A DNA stretch of 64,000 nucleotides from Pontibacter liquoris (GCF_022758235.1 NZ_JALEBG010000001.1:2604001-2668000); one strand, 5' to 3'. Counted from the first letter of the stretch, positions 26,760-37,540 are shown. Notes: a model not told the origin generated them from the sequence alone. Translations and numbers: made by a program.

Positions 26760-28661
26760 ATGACCGAGCACAGTAAGCCAAAACTTGACTTTAGATACGA
26801 CATTAACGCTCTTAGGGCTGTTGCAATAGTGGGAGTGCTCCTCTTCCACTATAAGATTTCCATTTTCCAGGGGGGATATACAGGTGTAGATGTGTTCTTC
26901 GTCATCTCGGGCTATTTGATGAGCCGCATTATTGTTCGTTCCATTAGCAAAAACGAGTTTTCATTCAAAGATTACCTGAGCAAGCGACTTCAAAGGATTG
27001 TACCCGCCCTGCTGTTCCTGGTCACGATTCTTACCCTCGCTGGGTTCTTTCTTTATCTTCCTCAAGCCTACAAGCTAAATGAACAGAACGCCGCAGCAAG
27101 TGTGCTTTTCCTATCCAATGTCCTGTACTGGCAGCATTCGAGCTACTTTGACCCTGCCTCGGACCTGAACATCCTCCTGCACACCTGGTCTCTCTCCGTG
27201 GAATGGCAGTTTTACCTGCTTTATCCGGCTGTGCTGCTGCTTTTCCACAAAGTCTTCAAGACAAGACTCCCCTATATATTTTTCTTCGTCAGCACTACCC
27301 TGCTGATTGCCTTTCTGTCCTTCAGATTTACAGAAACTGACCCTACCGCCTCCTTCTATTTGTTTCCGACAAGATCCTGGGAAATGCTTTGCGGGGGAAT
27401 CGCTTTTTTTACAGAAGGCCGTATCAAAAGTTACCAGTGGCGGAAAGCCTTGGCCATAGTCGGGTATATGGCCATAGCCGCCAGCTTTATTTTTCTTGAT
27501 ACCACCCTACCCTGGCCGGGTATCTACACGCTTCTACCGGTAGCAGCCACCTTCCTGGTGATCATTGCCGACTATAGTGAACTGCCGCTCATCAAGCACA
27601 ACGGTATTCAATTCATCGGGCGCATTTCCTACTCTTTGTATTTATGGCACTGGCCTGTTTTTGTCTTAGCCCAATATTTCGGTCTAGGGGCAGGCCTTGT
27701 GGCAGTAACTTGCTATACTTTGCTGTCCCTGATCTTAGGTTATATTTCATACAAATATGTGGAGCCCCGCCGGTTTGTCAGCAGCAAGCCCCTATTCGCA
27801 GCCATGGCCATACTCTTTCTCGGCACCGCCAGCTTAGCATATTTTAAGGCTAACCGGTTCCTCTACAAAGAGGAGACCATCGAAATGGAAGCCTACCAGA
27901 GCACACACACACGTGAGCGGGATGTGCAGTATTGGCAGGATACCTGCCATGTCAGCGACATGGAAGATTATGATCAAGGGCGCTGCCTGTGTATTGAAGA
28001 GGGAAAGAAAAACATCCTGCTGCTCGGCGACAGCCACATGGGACAGCTCTCCCAATCCATTAGAGAACGTCTCGAGGATAGGGGCATCCATATTCTCCAG
28101 GCTACGGCTTCCGGCACCTTTCCGACGCTTAGGCACTATGAAGGAGAAGTGGCAATGGTTCGGCCGCTGATGGACTATATCTTCAAAGGTTTCATTCCCA
28201 AGAACGCAAGTAAAATCGATGGGGTCATTCTCACGGCCAGCTGGGCAGGCAAAAGTAGCATCTCCCGGGACAGCATTTTGTCTGGCATTCAGGAAGCCCA
28301 GCGTTACTTCCGGAAGTATAACCTTAACACCATTGTCATTGGACAAACTGATCGCTACACGATACCCTATCCCACAATAGCGGCACGTGATCTTGAGTAT
28401 TCCAGCAACACCGGCCATCGGTTTTTGGATGACTATGCTTACGAACTGGACAAATACCTGAGTAAACACCTGGGCCCCTCATACATTAGGGTGATCAACA
28501 CCAGCTCCTTTCCCCGGCTTTCACCACAGGGTGCCCCCTATATGGCTGATGATCATCATGTAACGTCATACGGGGCAAACCTGATCGTGTCCAGGATCTT
28601 CGAGAACCCTGAGGTGCGAAAATTCCTCGGACTGCACAAGAAGACGTTTGCGTATGAGTAG
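26760..28661 (+). CDS. OafA/YrhL-type acyltransferase with C-terminal SGNH domain
   Basis: The 633-residue membrane protein has an acyltransferase-3 domain (about 1-360, ten or so helices) with FRYDINALRAVAIVGVLLFH, GGYTGVDVFFVISGYL and the HTWSLSVEWQFYLLYP segment. A periplasmic SGNH hydrolase-like domain follows (about 385-630) with the nucleophile block LLLGDSHMGQ (Ser425) and the catalytic DDHH near residues 597-600. Such proteins O-acetylate surface glycans, passing the acyl group from the membrane domain to the SGNH domain. It stands alone, without linked polysaccharide genes. All expected catalytic motifs are present. Confidence 0.93.
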   Translation: MTEHSKPKLDFRYDINALRAVAIVGVLLFHYKISIFQGGYTGVDVFFVISGYLMSRIIVRSISKNEFSFKDYLSKRLQRIVPALLFLVTILTLAGFFLYLPQAYKLNEQNAAASVLFLSNVLYWQHSSYFDPASDLNILLHTWSLSVEWQFYLLYPAVLLLFHKVFKTRLPYIFFFVSTTLLIAFLSFRFTETDPTASFYLFPTRSWEMLCGGIAFFTEGRIKSYQWRKALAIVGYMAIAASFIFLDTTLPWPGIYTLLPVAATFLVIIADYSELPLIKHNGIQFIGRISYSLYLWHWPVFVLAQYFGLGAGLVAVTCYTLLSLILGYISYKYVEPRRFVSSKPLFAAMAILFLGTASLAYFKANRFLYKEETIEMEAYQSTHTRERDVQYWQDTCHVSDMEDYDQGRCLCIEEGKKNILLLGDSHMGQLSQSIRERLEDRGIHILQATASGTFPTLRHYEGEVAMVRPLMDYIFKGFIPKNASKIDGVILTASWAGKSSISRDSILSGIQEAQRYFRKYNLNTIVIGQTDRYTIPYPTIAARDLEYSSNTGHRFLDDYAYELDKYLSKHLGPSYIRVINTSSFPRLSPQGAPYMADDHHVTSYGANLIVSRIFENPEVRKFLGLHKKTFAYE

Positions 28662-28817
28662 TAGCGGGTCTTCCACTTCCAGCCTTTTTCTCTTTGGTGC
28701 ACGCTAACCGTGATTGTACAGAACTCTTGTAATTGGTCTGTATTGAAGCATTTCGGCCCATCTTCAGAGATAGTGGTGTATGTTGAGATGATTTTACTAT
28801 AATCCGTATAGTATGTC
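28662..28817. other. Intergenic, no gene seen
   Basis: Short spacer between the acyltransferase and the small gene at 28818, with no recognisable element. Confidence 0.4.
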
Positions 28818-29075
28818 ATGGACCTCTCCCACTTCAACAGACATTCCGCAGCCGCAAGATTAGAAATAGTCAGGGCACATGGAACATTTCTTGCCCACCG
28901 CGGCAGAAGGGGGTATCACATAGAAATATATGATATGGGGAGCTTTTTTGCGGAAGTATGGTCAAACCCACATACTGATTTTATAAGTCTGATACGAGGC
29001 TTGGACAGTAAAAGGGCACTTGAGCCGTATGTGACCTCTATCAATATCTTTGAGATGACACAAAGGATTTCCTAA
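28818..29075 (+). CDS. Small hypothetical protein
   Basis: The 85-residue soluble protein reads MDLSHFNRHSAAARLEIVRA, then a segment with TFLAHRG and YHIEIYDMGSFFAEVWSN. I recall similar unnamed proteins of about this size in Cytophagales genomes, with the same layout of an N-terminal helix, a YxIxLYxxGxFFxEVW core and a short C-terminal helix. That recall is the main support. Nothing points to a function. Confidence 0.6.
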   Translation: MDLSHFNRHSAAARLEIVRAHGTFLAHRGRRGYHIEIYDMGSFFAEVWSNPHTDFISLIRGLDSKRALEPYVTSINIFEMTQRIS

Positions 29076-29391
29076 GTAGTAATATAGCATCTTCTCATAA
29101 GGCATTTTTTGTAAAGCAGGTAGCTGTAGTGGTTTAATGCTTTATTATTCTATGGCAGCTGCTATTAACAAAGATCTCAATAGGAAAAGATAAATGCATG
29201 ACACGACTAATGAGTTTGATACAGCCTATCTCGCGAATCCGTCTCCGTCTAGGTTTTAGATAATTCTGAATTAGAAGTAAAAGCTTTCAAGTCTAGGGGC
29301 TAGCTTTTAACCAAAGAGCACAGTACAACAGGTGACGCTTAAAACAGCACAGAAACTACCAGATTCAGGTCAGCTTCTGTGCTGTTGCCTG
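29076..29391. other. Intergenic, no gene seen
   Basis: About 315 bases with no supported frame, at the convergent ends of the small gene and the DinB gene. No clear terminator is seen. Confidence 0.4.
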
Positions 29392-29886
29392 CTAGCCTTG
29401 CTCGTCGGCACTTGGTCCGTAGCTACCCGGAATAGGAATATTGAGCAGCCGCAGGTACAAGCCAAGCTGTGCCCTGTGATGGATGGTCTGTGCCAGTGCA
29501 TGTCGAATAGTCTCATACTTCGACAGGGTCATGTACACGACTGCACCGTTACGCAAGGTCCAGGGCTCTTCCAGTTGCTCTTCTGTTGCCTGCTCCAAAT
29601 CTGATTTCGCCTTGACCAGGTTCTTCCCGAACAGCGTTAAGAGTTCTTCCGTATTGTTTACCTGACCTGGATTATAGGGGTTATCACCAAAGTCAAGTTC
29701 ATCAGTTGTAACAGCCAAGGATATCCAGGTAGGTAAATCGGCAATGTGGAGTGCGAGGTTTTTAACAGACATGCTTTTGGGGTGAGGCTGCCAATCGTAT
29801 TTGTCGTCTGGCACGATAGCTAGCATTTTGCGTGTTTTCTGCCCTTCTTCCTCGACTTCCTTCAGAAGCTTTTCGATGATTTTCAT
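29392..29886 (-). CDS. DinB family protein
   Basis: The 164-residue protein has the four-helix DinB/YfiT fold: LLKEVEEEGQKTRKMLAIVP in helix 1, then WQPHPKSMSVKNLALHIADL with the first metal-binding His, and RHALAQTIHHRAQLGLYLRL with the C-terminal pair. The three-His set that binds a divalent metal appears complete (LALHIADL, IRHA or TIHHRAQ). Members are thiol-dependent or hydrolytic enzymes, often stress-induced. The substrate cannot be read from the sequence. It is a single gene. Confidence 0.88.
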   Translation of the reverse strand: MKIIEKLLKEVEEEGQKTRKMLAIVPDDKYDWQPHPKSMSVKNLALHIADLPTWISLAVTTDELDFGDNPYNPGQVNNTEELLTLFGKNLVKAKSDLEQATEEQLEEPWTLRNGAVVYMTLSKYETIRHALAQTIHHRAQLGLYLRLLNIPIPGSYGPSADEQG

Positions 29887-30338
29887 AGGTTTATATTATA
29901 TATTTTATCTATGTAATATTACTAAATAAATTAGTATTAGCCAGCATTTTTAGCATAAATTTTACTTCAAAATTGTATAAATAATATCCTTGGAGAAAAC
30001 CTTTCCTAGGTAGACGTTGCAATTTGTGCAGTGCCCTGAAGCGTGGTTCTGCAGCTTTCTTGCCGTTTGCATCTTGGATCTTATGTAAATCAAGCACTCG
30101 ATGCAACAGATTAAATGGGGTTTTACCGCTCCTCTCCCAGAACTAAGTATTTACTCACAGCCGCTAAATCTCTGTGGATAAAGTTCGGTAATTCCATACT
30201 ATTGTTTATTAAAATAAAAAAGCCGCTTCACATTATATGGAGCGGCTTTTTTATTCGATATTCATCCATTTGGCTTATTTTCTTGAAATTCAGTCCCCTC
30301 GCCTCTCTACACAAAAGCATCTACTTAAACAATGGTGA
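29887..30338. other. Intergenic with hairpin repeat copy 2
   Basis: AT-rich DNA upstream of the DinB gene. Only the repeat listed at 30165-30330 is recognisable. Confidence 0.5.
30165..30330 (+). repeat. Hairpin repeat family, copy 2
   Basis: The core hairpin is AATAAAAAAGCCGCT (30213-30227) with AGCGGCTTTTTTATT (30241-30255), extended by three more pairs, one of them G-U. The left flank GTGGATAAAGTTCG is shared with copy 3 and the right flank TTCGATATTCATCC resembles copies 1 and 3. Confidence 0.7.
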
Positions 30339-30712
30339 CTACTTCTGATATTGATCATTTGTGACCTTTCCCATCCAGGTCACTATTTCGTTATTCACTT
30401 CTTTAATGTATAGCAACAATGCTCATGGCCTTACCCGGACTGACTCATTGCCAGTGTTTTTCAACCGTGGCAACAACACCACGCCTTCGGGGCGTATTTC
30501 GCTACAGGCTCGCCTGCGCATTGTACCCAACCCAGCTCCGATGTTATAATCAGCGTTTGTCCGGCAGGATGGGTGTGACAGGCAGTTCTGGCACCTGGTT
30601 CAACAGTCACCAGTGTGCTGCTACCTTCGTTGTTTTTTGAAAATAAAGGGTCTATTCTCACCACTCCCGTGAACCAGTCGTCCAACCCTTTTACGGATGC
30701 CTGTGCACCCTT
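30339..30712 (-). pseudogene. Cupin relic, frameshifted
   Basis: On the minus strand the sequence reads LDDWFTGVVRIDPLFSKNNE, VEPGARTACHTHPAGQTL, then degenerates around 30480 and recovers in another frame as KEVNNEIVTWMGKVTNDQYQ, ending in TAG at 30339-30341. This is the same family as the intact cupin at 47591-47986 ([30 protein letters not shown]). The metal-binding HTHP is intact but no start codon is found and the second half is out of frame. Confidence 0.82.
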
Positions 30713-30757
30713 TCTAAGGATATTTATCTGATTTTATGTTTGCTTATATCTTGCTAT

Positions 30758-31234
30758 TTATTTTATTTCAAAAGTCACCTTTACGTTTCCGGAACCAACT
30801 GCTAGGGAAAGGCCAGCAGGATCGTTTATTCGTCCAATGCGGGTGTAGCTGTAGGAAGTAGGAAATGTCTCATAAAAGAGCACCAGCGTATTAGAACCCC
30901 AGAGCATCAAATCACCCGCCTGGATGGTGCCTGGGTTCGAAGCGTTTTCGTGCAGATTTTTCTGTAAACGAAAGAATTTCTCGTTGCCGTTCAGCTCGCT
31001 CATATCTAAAGTAAGTGGCAGCAGCTTTTTTAGTACTGTTACCGCCTCATTATCGACAAGTGTTGCTTCAAATGCCTTTGATCCAATAGTTATTTTCATC
31101 TGATTGCCTGTCATGTTTTTCACTGGATCATCTGAGGTATCACCAGTAGCCGTAATGGCAGTTTTGTCTCCCTTACAAGCTCCCAGAACGTTTAGTGATA
31201 TCACGGATATGATAAGGATAAGCAAATGTTTCAT
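30758..31234 (-). CDS. Cyclophilin-like fold lipoprotein
   Basis: The 158-residue protein has a lipoprotein signal (MKHLLILIISVISLNVLGAC). After a short spacer comes a cyclophilin-like barrel: MKITIGSKAFEATLVDNEAV, LLPLTLDMSELNGNEKFF, GDLMLWGSNTLVLFYETF and YSYTRIGRINDP. This class of small proteins (cyclophilin-like) is frequent beside aldo/keto reductases and flavodoxins in Bacteroidota. It lacks the prolyl isomerase active-site residues of true cyclophilins as far as I can tell. The gene belongs to the redox cluster that runs to 38.2 kb. Confidence 0.85.
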   Translation of the reverse strand: MKHLLILIISVISLNVLGACKGDKTAITATGDTSDDPVKNMTGNQMKITIGSKAFEATLVDNEAVTVLKKLLPLTLDMSELNGNEKFFRLQKNLHENASNPGTIQAGDLMLWGSNTLVLFYETFPTSYSYTRIGRINDPAGLSLAVGSGNVKVTFEIK

Positions 31235-31237
31235 TTT

Positions 31238-31410
31238 TCAATCAGCGTTTGATATTGAATATCTGATACGGGGTCCATCCTCTACAATACCTTTCTCTAT
31301 ATTGAGAATGAAGTATAGCTGCTGCAAGCTTGTACTTAGGCTTGCGCCATTCCAATGTTTTACAGCGTCAGGTGGTACTCCTGCCGTTTCGGGTCCGATG
31401 AGGAAGCTTG
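31238..31410 (-). pseudogene. Cupin C-terminal relic, second family copy
   Basis: The minus strand reads KHWNGASLSTSLQQLYFILN then IEKGIVE, then shifts frame and ends near 31238. It copies the end of the intact cupin lipoprotein at 35857-36357 (HWHGASSDTGLQQLYIIPNT, EKGIVEWMEP). Only about 55 codons remain, so this is duplication followed by loss. Confidence 0.75.
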
Positions 31411-31441
31411 CATTTAAAAAATTACTATTCTTTTACAACTG

Positions 31442-32422
31442 CTAAGCATGTCCCACTATGCGATGGGGTATATAAGGCTCCTCCATGTAAGCAATCTCTT
31501 CGTCCGTTAGCTTGATGGATAATGCCGGCACTACACTTTCAAGATGTGAAATTTTGGTAGCGCCAATGATCGGAATGGTGACCGGTTGTTTTTGCAGCAG
31601 CCATGCCAGTGCAATTTCGACGCGGGGCACGCCTCTTTTTTCCGCTACCGACGCCAGCCCTTCCACTACCAATTTATCGGCCTCTGCTGTAGCATCGTAC
31701 TTGTCTTTGGCTATGTTGTCAGTTTCGGAACGTTGCGTCGTTTCTGACCAATCCCTGGTTAATCTTCCCGAAGCAAGCGGACTGTAGGGAGTAAGGGCAA
31801 TGTTTTCACTCCTACAGTACGGTATCATTTCTCTTTCTTCTTCTCTGTACAACAAGTTCAAGTGGTTTTGCATGGAAACAAACTGTGGCCAGCCGTTTTT
31901 TTCCGCCACATGCTGTGCCTTTTGAAATTGCCAGGTGTACATAGAAGATGCGCCAATGTATCTTGCCTTTCCCATCTTCACTACATCGTTCAATGCCTCC
32001 ATTGTTTCTTCAATTGGCGTTTTGTAATCCCAGCGGTGAATGATGTACAGGTCAACATAGTCTGTCCCAAGGCGTGTCAGGCTGTTGTCTATTTCACTCA
32101 TAATCGCCTTTCGGGAAAGCCCTTTGCCATTGGGTCCTTTATGCATCTCGCCCCAAACTTTTGTTGCTACCACAATTTCATCACGGTGGCCATAGTCCTT
32201 TAACGCACGCCCCAGAATCTCCTCACTTCTACCAATTGAATAAACATTTGCTGTATCAAAGAAGTTGATGCCGATGTCAAGGGCTTTTTTGATGATTGGG
32301 CGACTTTCTTCCTCATTCAATACCCATTGATGCACCCAGGTTTCCGGGTCACCAAAACCCATACATCCAAGGCAAAGCTTTGATACATCCAACCCTGTAT
32401 TTCCGAATTTTACATATTCCAT
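31442..32422 (-). CDS. Aldo/keto reductase
   Basis: The 326-residue cytosolic enzyme is a standard (beta/alpha)8 aldo/keto reductase. It has GNTGLDVSKLCLGCMGFG at the start and the catalytic tetrad candidates Asp in FFDTANVYS, Tyr in the same segment, Lys in VVATKVW and His in LYIIHRWD. The nucleotide-binding end IPIIGATKISHLESVVPAL is complete. It reduces aldehydes or ketones with NADPH; the physiological substrate is unknown. It is the 3' member of the redox cluster, which also holds a second, Tat-exported reductase of the same superfamily. Confidence 0.93.
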   Translation of the reverse strand: MEYVKFGNTGLDVSKLCLGCMGFGDPETWVHQWVLNEEESRPIIKKALDIGINFFDTANVYSIGRSEEILGRALKDYGHRDEIVVATKVWGEMHKGPNGKGLSRKAIMSEIDNSLTRLGTDYVDLYIIHRWDYKTPIEETMEALNDVVKMGKARYIGASSMYTWQFQKAQHVAEKNGWPQFVSMQNHLNLLYREEEREMIPYCRSENIALTPYSPLASGRLTRDWSETTQRSETDNIAKDKYDATAEADKLVVEGLASVAEKRGVPRVEIALAWLLQKQPVTIPIIGATKISHLESVVPALSIKLTDEEIAYMEEPYIPHRIVGHA

Positions 32423-32568
32423 TTGTTATGGTTTTAGATGATACTATAGATTTAGTCAGCTTCCCTTCATTAAAGAAATCTAACATCTCTCATTCACCTG
32501 CCTGTTTTATTATTAGCATGATGAGCGTTTTCATTCTACGAAGTACTGCCGCTGCAAGCAAAGCTTAT

Positions 32569-33222
32569 TTAAAGTTCCTGGGATGTAGGACGGAAGATAA
32601 TTTCGTTGATGTCTACCTCCTACGGCTGGCTTATGGCGAAAGCGACCACCCGTGCAAAACTGTCCGGACTGATTCATACCGCTCCCACATAATCTTTAGT
32701 AGCCTACTGGATGTCAGCCTCGGTGATATGTTCCAGCAATTCCGTTTTAACAGCGCCGGGACATATGATTGTTGTTCGGATGTTATACGGCTTCACCTCC
32801 ATCCGTAAGCCTTCTGTCAAGGTGCGTACCGCAAATTTGGTAGCAGAATAAACAGCAGAGTCGTTGAATATTTTATGACCTGCTACAGAAGACGTATTAA
32901 TTATCTGACCTAACTTTTGCTCTTTAATGTATGGCACAACAGCGGCAATGCCTTTGAGCACACCTTTGATGTTCACATCGATCATCGTATACCACTCCTC
33001 AACATTCATGCGGTCAATTAGCGATAAGGGCATCAAACCTGCATTGTTAAGTATGACGTCTACACGTACAAATTGTTGAACAGCTGAATCGGCCAGTTTC
33101 TTCACCTGTTCCGGTGCGTTACATCTACAGTGATGGTAAGGGCTTGTCCACAATTCTCCTTTATTTCCTTTGCAAGATTTTTAATTCTTTCAGCTCTCCT
33201 TGCGCCCAGTACAATCTGTTGG
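32569..33222 (-). pseudogene. Short-chain dehydrogenase relic
   Basis: Reading the minus strand from about 33222: [31 protein letters not shown], then a frameshift near 33120 into [36 protein letters not shown], the catalytic YSATKFA, and [14 protein letters not shown]. In-frame stops after EADIQ, after DYVGAV and after AISQP interrupt the tail, which ends in a readable IIFRPTSQEL before TAA. The N-terminal GxxxGIG cofactor motif is missing. So the enzyme lost its first 40 or so residues and carries one frameshift and three nonsense codons. Confidence 0.88.
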
Positions 33223-33299
33223 TTATGCTTTTATCGTTTTTAAGAATTAATCTATTTAAGCTATCCTTATATGAATACCAAGCAGTATAATTCTTGTGA

Positions 33300-34568
33300 T
33301 TAACTTTTATAGAATATACCATTGAAGAAAGTCTGCATTTGAGCGGCATAAGGCACCCCATATTTGGCAAAAGTTGCTCTCGTTGTTGCATCTGGTTTCC
33401 AATCGAAAAAGGCGTGTCCTGCACCTTCCACCTGAATATAGCTTACCGGCTGCACGGCTGCTTTTAACACATCTACATAGCGCTGCACCATGGCGTGATC
33501 TACGATCGGGTCTTTTGTACCACGTATCATAAAGTGCGGAAGAATACGTTCACCAACTTTTGGAACATGGCTTGTTGGAGAAATAGCATCCCAATAGTCC
33601 CTGTCTATTTGCTCCAGCAAGGTTTTAAAGTCGGCTGCCTCAGATGCACCATAGCTGGGTGCCACAGCCTTGATGGAGCTTATGATTTCATTTTTTACCT
33701 AGACCAATGATTTTCTTTTTGGCAGGTAGCTTGGCATATACTGGTAAACCCCACTCGTAATACCAAAACCACCGTCGCCAATGAGTGAACTAAGGGTTGC
33801 AGCTGCTTCAGCTAAATGACCACCCGCGCTGTCGCCTGTAACTGCAATACGGGTCGGATCGCCACCATACTTTCCAGCATGTTCCTGAATGTGGGCTATA
33901 GCTCCAAAAACATCTTCTATCAGTTGGTGCATGTGAGTAGGCTTTGTTTCTCCATCCAGTTTGTTAATCCACCGGTAGTCAATACTGAATACGACATAGC
34001 GGCCACCTTTCACCAGTTCACGCGCCAGGCCCCGCATGATATCTTCGTTGTTGGAAGACCAACCGCCGCCATGAATAATGATAATACATGGAAGATTTTT
34101 AGCGCCTTTGGGCGCATACACATCGTACTTTAAGGGTTTGATTCCTGGCTTTGCATACACCACATCCTGCGTTACTATTACATTATCCACCAAGGAACGC
34201 GGAATAAACGTGGCCCCCATCTTCATATCCTTGGTAACCGGTATTTTCATTTTCGAGGAGAAGCTTTCGTAGCTGGTCGTCCCCCAAATGCCGCCTTTGA
34301 CAGTGTAATACACAGCATCCAAGCTGTAACCAGGTGCCGGTTTCGCTTTTACCGTTAATAATGTGCCCGCTGGTACTTTGCAGTCTTCCCTGATTTTGGG
34401 AATAATAGTGTAAGACCCATTTTCGGCTGGAACAGAGGTTACCGTATATGTTTCTACCGGCTCCTTTTTAGAAGAGGATGACACTGTCTGTGCATTTAAC
34501 CCAGAAGTCAGTAGAACGAAAACATAGATAAATGTTGTTATCACCAGCCTTGCAATAAATTTATTCAT
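33300..34568 (-). pseudogene. Secreted alpha/beta hydrolase (esterase) split by an amber codon
   Basis: Two readings in one frame form a complete 422-codon secreted esterase. The first part (34568-33699) has a signal peptide (LVITTFIYVFVLLTSGLNAQ), an InlB-like repeat region, the oxyanion HGGGW and the nucleophile block VTGDSAGGHLAEAA. A TAG at 33699-33701 then stops translation, and the same frame resumes with VKNEIISSIKAVAPSYGASE, the acid residue in MIRGTKDPIVDHAM and the His in EGAGHAFFDW. The truncated protein lacks the Asp and His of the triad. The rest of the frame is undamaged, so the event is recent or a sequencing error. Confidence 0.85.
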
Positions 34569-34597
34569 GATAAAAATTTTATTATTTTCTTAGCTGG

Positions 34598-35767
<1,170 letters not shown>

Positions 35768-35856
35768 TTATATTTTTGTGAAACAAGAATGCCTAGCTAC
35801 CAACCTGCTACCCAAAACCCTCGTTTCTAAATGACACTGTCTAATGTAAATAATTT

Positions 35857-36357
35857 CTAATTGCTATATTCTTCATCGGTTACGGGTTCCATCCATTCTA
35901 CAATCCCTTTCTCTGTATTGGGAATGATGTATAGCTGCTGTAAGCCTGTATCAGAACTGGCTCCGTGCCAATGAACCGTGTTGGGCGGACACTGAATAAC
36001 ATCTCCCTTTCGCATGGTTTGCCGGGCCTGCCCTTTTATTTGATAGTAACCTACCCCATCTGTGATGATGAGAATTTGCCCTGCCGGATGCCTGTGCCAG
36101 TTGCTTCTGGCGCCTGGCTCAAAGTATACATTGCCTACCAGCGTTGCATAGGTGGAGTCTGCAGGAACCAGCCCATTGGTATAAGCATTGCCAGTGAAGT
36201 ACTCCGAAGATCCTTTCTCTCCTTTTGGAAAGATGCTTTGCACTTTTGCTGCAGTTGCCTGTTTGTCAGTTTGCGCGTTAGTTTGCTCTTTACAGCCTGT
36301 AATTACCAGGCTGTAAAGAGCAATGGCTGTTATCATGGATAGTCTCATTCCGTTCAT
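35857..36357 (-). CDS. Cupin-domain lipoprotein
   Basis: I use ATG 36357 (MNGMRLSMITAIALYSLVIT, lipobox ending GC) because the longer reading overlaps the previous gene. The roughly 166-residue protein has a single cupin barrel: VYFEPGARSNWHRHPAGQIL (motif 1, His-rich metal site), GDVIQCPPNTVHWHGASSDT (motif 2), and a tail with EWMEPVTDEEY. It resembles the carboxymuconolactone-decarboxylase-associated cupins. It starts 13 bases after the alpha/beta hydrolase gene, so the two are cotranscribed. A decayed duplicate lies at 31238. Confidence 0.88.
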   Translation of the reverse strand: MNGMRLSMITAIALYSLVITGCKEQTNAQTDKQATAAKVQSIFPKGEKGSSEYFTGNAYTNGLVPADSTYATLVGNVYFEPGARSNWHRHPAGQILIITDGVGYYQIKGQARQTMRKGDVIQCPPNTVHWHGASSDTGLQQLYIIPNTEKGIVEWMEPVTDEEYSN

Positions 36358-36370
36358 TTTATGTGTTTGT

Positions 36371-37540
36371 CTATTTTCCGTTTGCAGAACCATTCCCCTT
36401 TGCCTTTTCTGCCTGATCGGTCTTAGCCGTTTTCAGGTGATCGTTGAAGAACGATGCCAGTTTTCCAAATGGGATCAGCTCTGTCCTGTCATATAAATCC
36501 ACGTGATCTGCATTGGGTACCAGCACTAGTTCTTTCGGCTCAGAAGCCCTTTTATAAACATCTTCAGAATAATACCGGGAGTGGGCATTTTCTCCTGCAA
36601 TCAGCATTATCGGGCGAGGCGAGATCATTTCGATATTTGCTGCCATTGGAAAATTAAAAAATGCCATCGGTGTTGTTGCCGTCCACGCTGTTAAGGAGTT
36701 GATGGACCTTGGGTGGAATCCCCGTGGTGTCCGGTAATAATCGAAGAAAGCAGCTAAAACAGGGTCCGCTTCCTTTGGAAGCGCCTCAGGAAGCACCCGC
36801 TTACCTTTCACCATTTTGCCGTTTTCATCGAATGGAACTTCGTGTAATCCTAAGGCATAATGGCCGTTTTCCGCATCCTCCCAACGCTGCTGGCTTAGGT
36901 AATCCATCACCTGCATGCGCTGCTCTAAGGTGTACCCATCTTTATGACTGCGGCTCATGCTGCGGGACATATCATACATCGAAGCTGTGGCTACCGCTTT
37001 TATCCGGGTATCGCTTGAGGCGGCGGTAAGCGCCATACCGCTCAGACCGCAGATGCCGATAGCACCAATGCGGCTGCGGTCAACAGATTCTACCAAGCCG
37101 ATATAATCCACCGCTGCACTGAAGTCCTCAGTATAAATATCAGGTGATGCCACGTTTCGGACTTCTCCGCCACTTTCGCCTGTGAAGGAGGGATCGAAGG
37201 CCAATGTCACAAAGCCCCTGGCCGCCATTTCGTTTGCATAAAGTCCCGAAGATTGCTCTTTCACTGCGCCAAACGGACCGCTGATGACAAGTGCTGCCAA
37301 AGGCTCGTTGCCACGGCGTTTAGGAAGGTATAAATCGGCTGCTATGGTGATGCCATACCGGTTTTTGAACGTTACTTCCTGACGGGTAACCTTATCACTT
37401 AACTGAAAGGTATAATGTTCTGTTGTGACTTTCTCTTTTGAAGTAATTGTCTTATCAGTTTTTACTCTTGGCTTTGTTTGTGCATGAGCCTGCCCCAAAA
37501 CCAGGAGGGAAGCAACTACTAAAACTGTTATTCTTTTCAT
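36371..37540 (-). CDS. Secreted alpha/beta hydrolase, DLH-like
   Basis: The 389-residue protein has a signal peptide (ITVLVVASLLVLGQAHAQ, cleavage near 21). The hydrolase fold has AALVISGPFGAVKEQ, FVTLAFDPSFTGESGG and the nucleophile region IGAIGICGLSGMAL, where a Cys stands in the usual nucleophile position as in dienelactone hydrolases. The acid and His candidates lie in MLIAGENAHSRYYS and LVPNADHVDLYD. A lysine-rich tail ends the protein. It opens the operon that runs through the cupin lipoprotein and the Tat reductase. The substrate is unknown. Confidence 0.88.
   Translation of the reverse strand: MKRITVLVVASLLVLGQAHAQTKPRVKTDKTITSKEKVTTEHYTFQLSDKVTRQEVTFKNRYGITIAADLYLPKRRGNEPLAALVISGPFGAVKEQSSGLYANEMAARGFVTLAFDPSFTGESGGEVRNVASPDIYTEDFSAAVDYIGLVESVDRSRIGAIGICGLSGMALTAASSDTRIKAVATASMYDMSRSMSRSHKDGYTLEQRMQVMDYLSQQRWEDAENGHYALGLHEVPFDENGKMVKGKRVLPEALPKEADPVLAAFFDYYRTPRGFHPRSINSLTAWTATTPMAFFNFPMAANIEMISPRPIMLIAGENAHSRYYSEDVYKRASEPKELVLVPNADHVDLYDRTELIPFGKLASFFNDHLKTAKTDQAEKAKGNGSANGK

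Noticed and set aside
29909..30106. 65-codon minus-strand reading between the DinB gene and repeat copy 2
   Set aside because: It has no conserved features and no start context. It may be part of a relic, but I could not name any family.
32296..32808. Plus-strand frame across the aldo/keto reductase start and SDR relic
   Set aside because: It overlaps a firm gene start and a minus-strand relic with recognisable family motifs.
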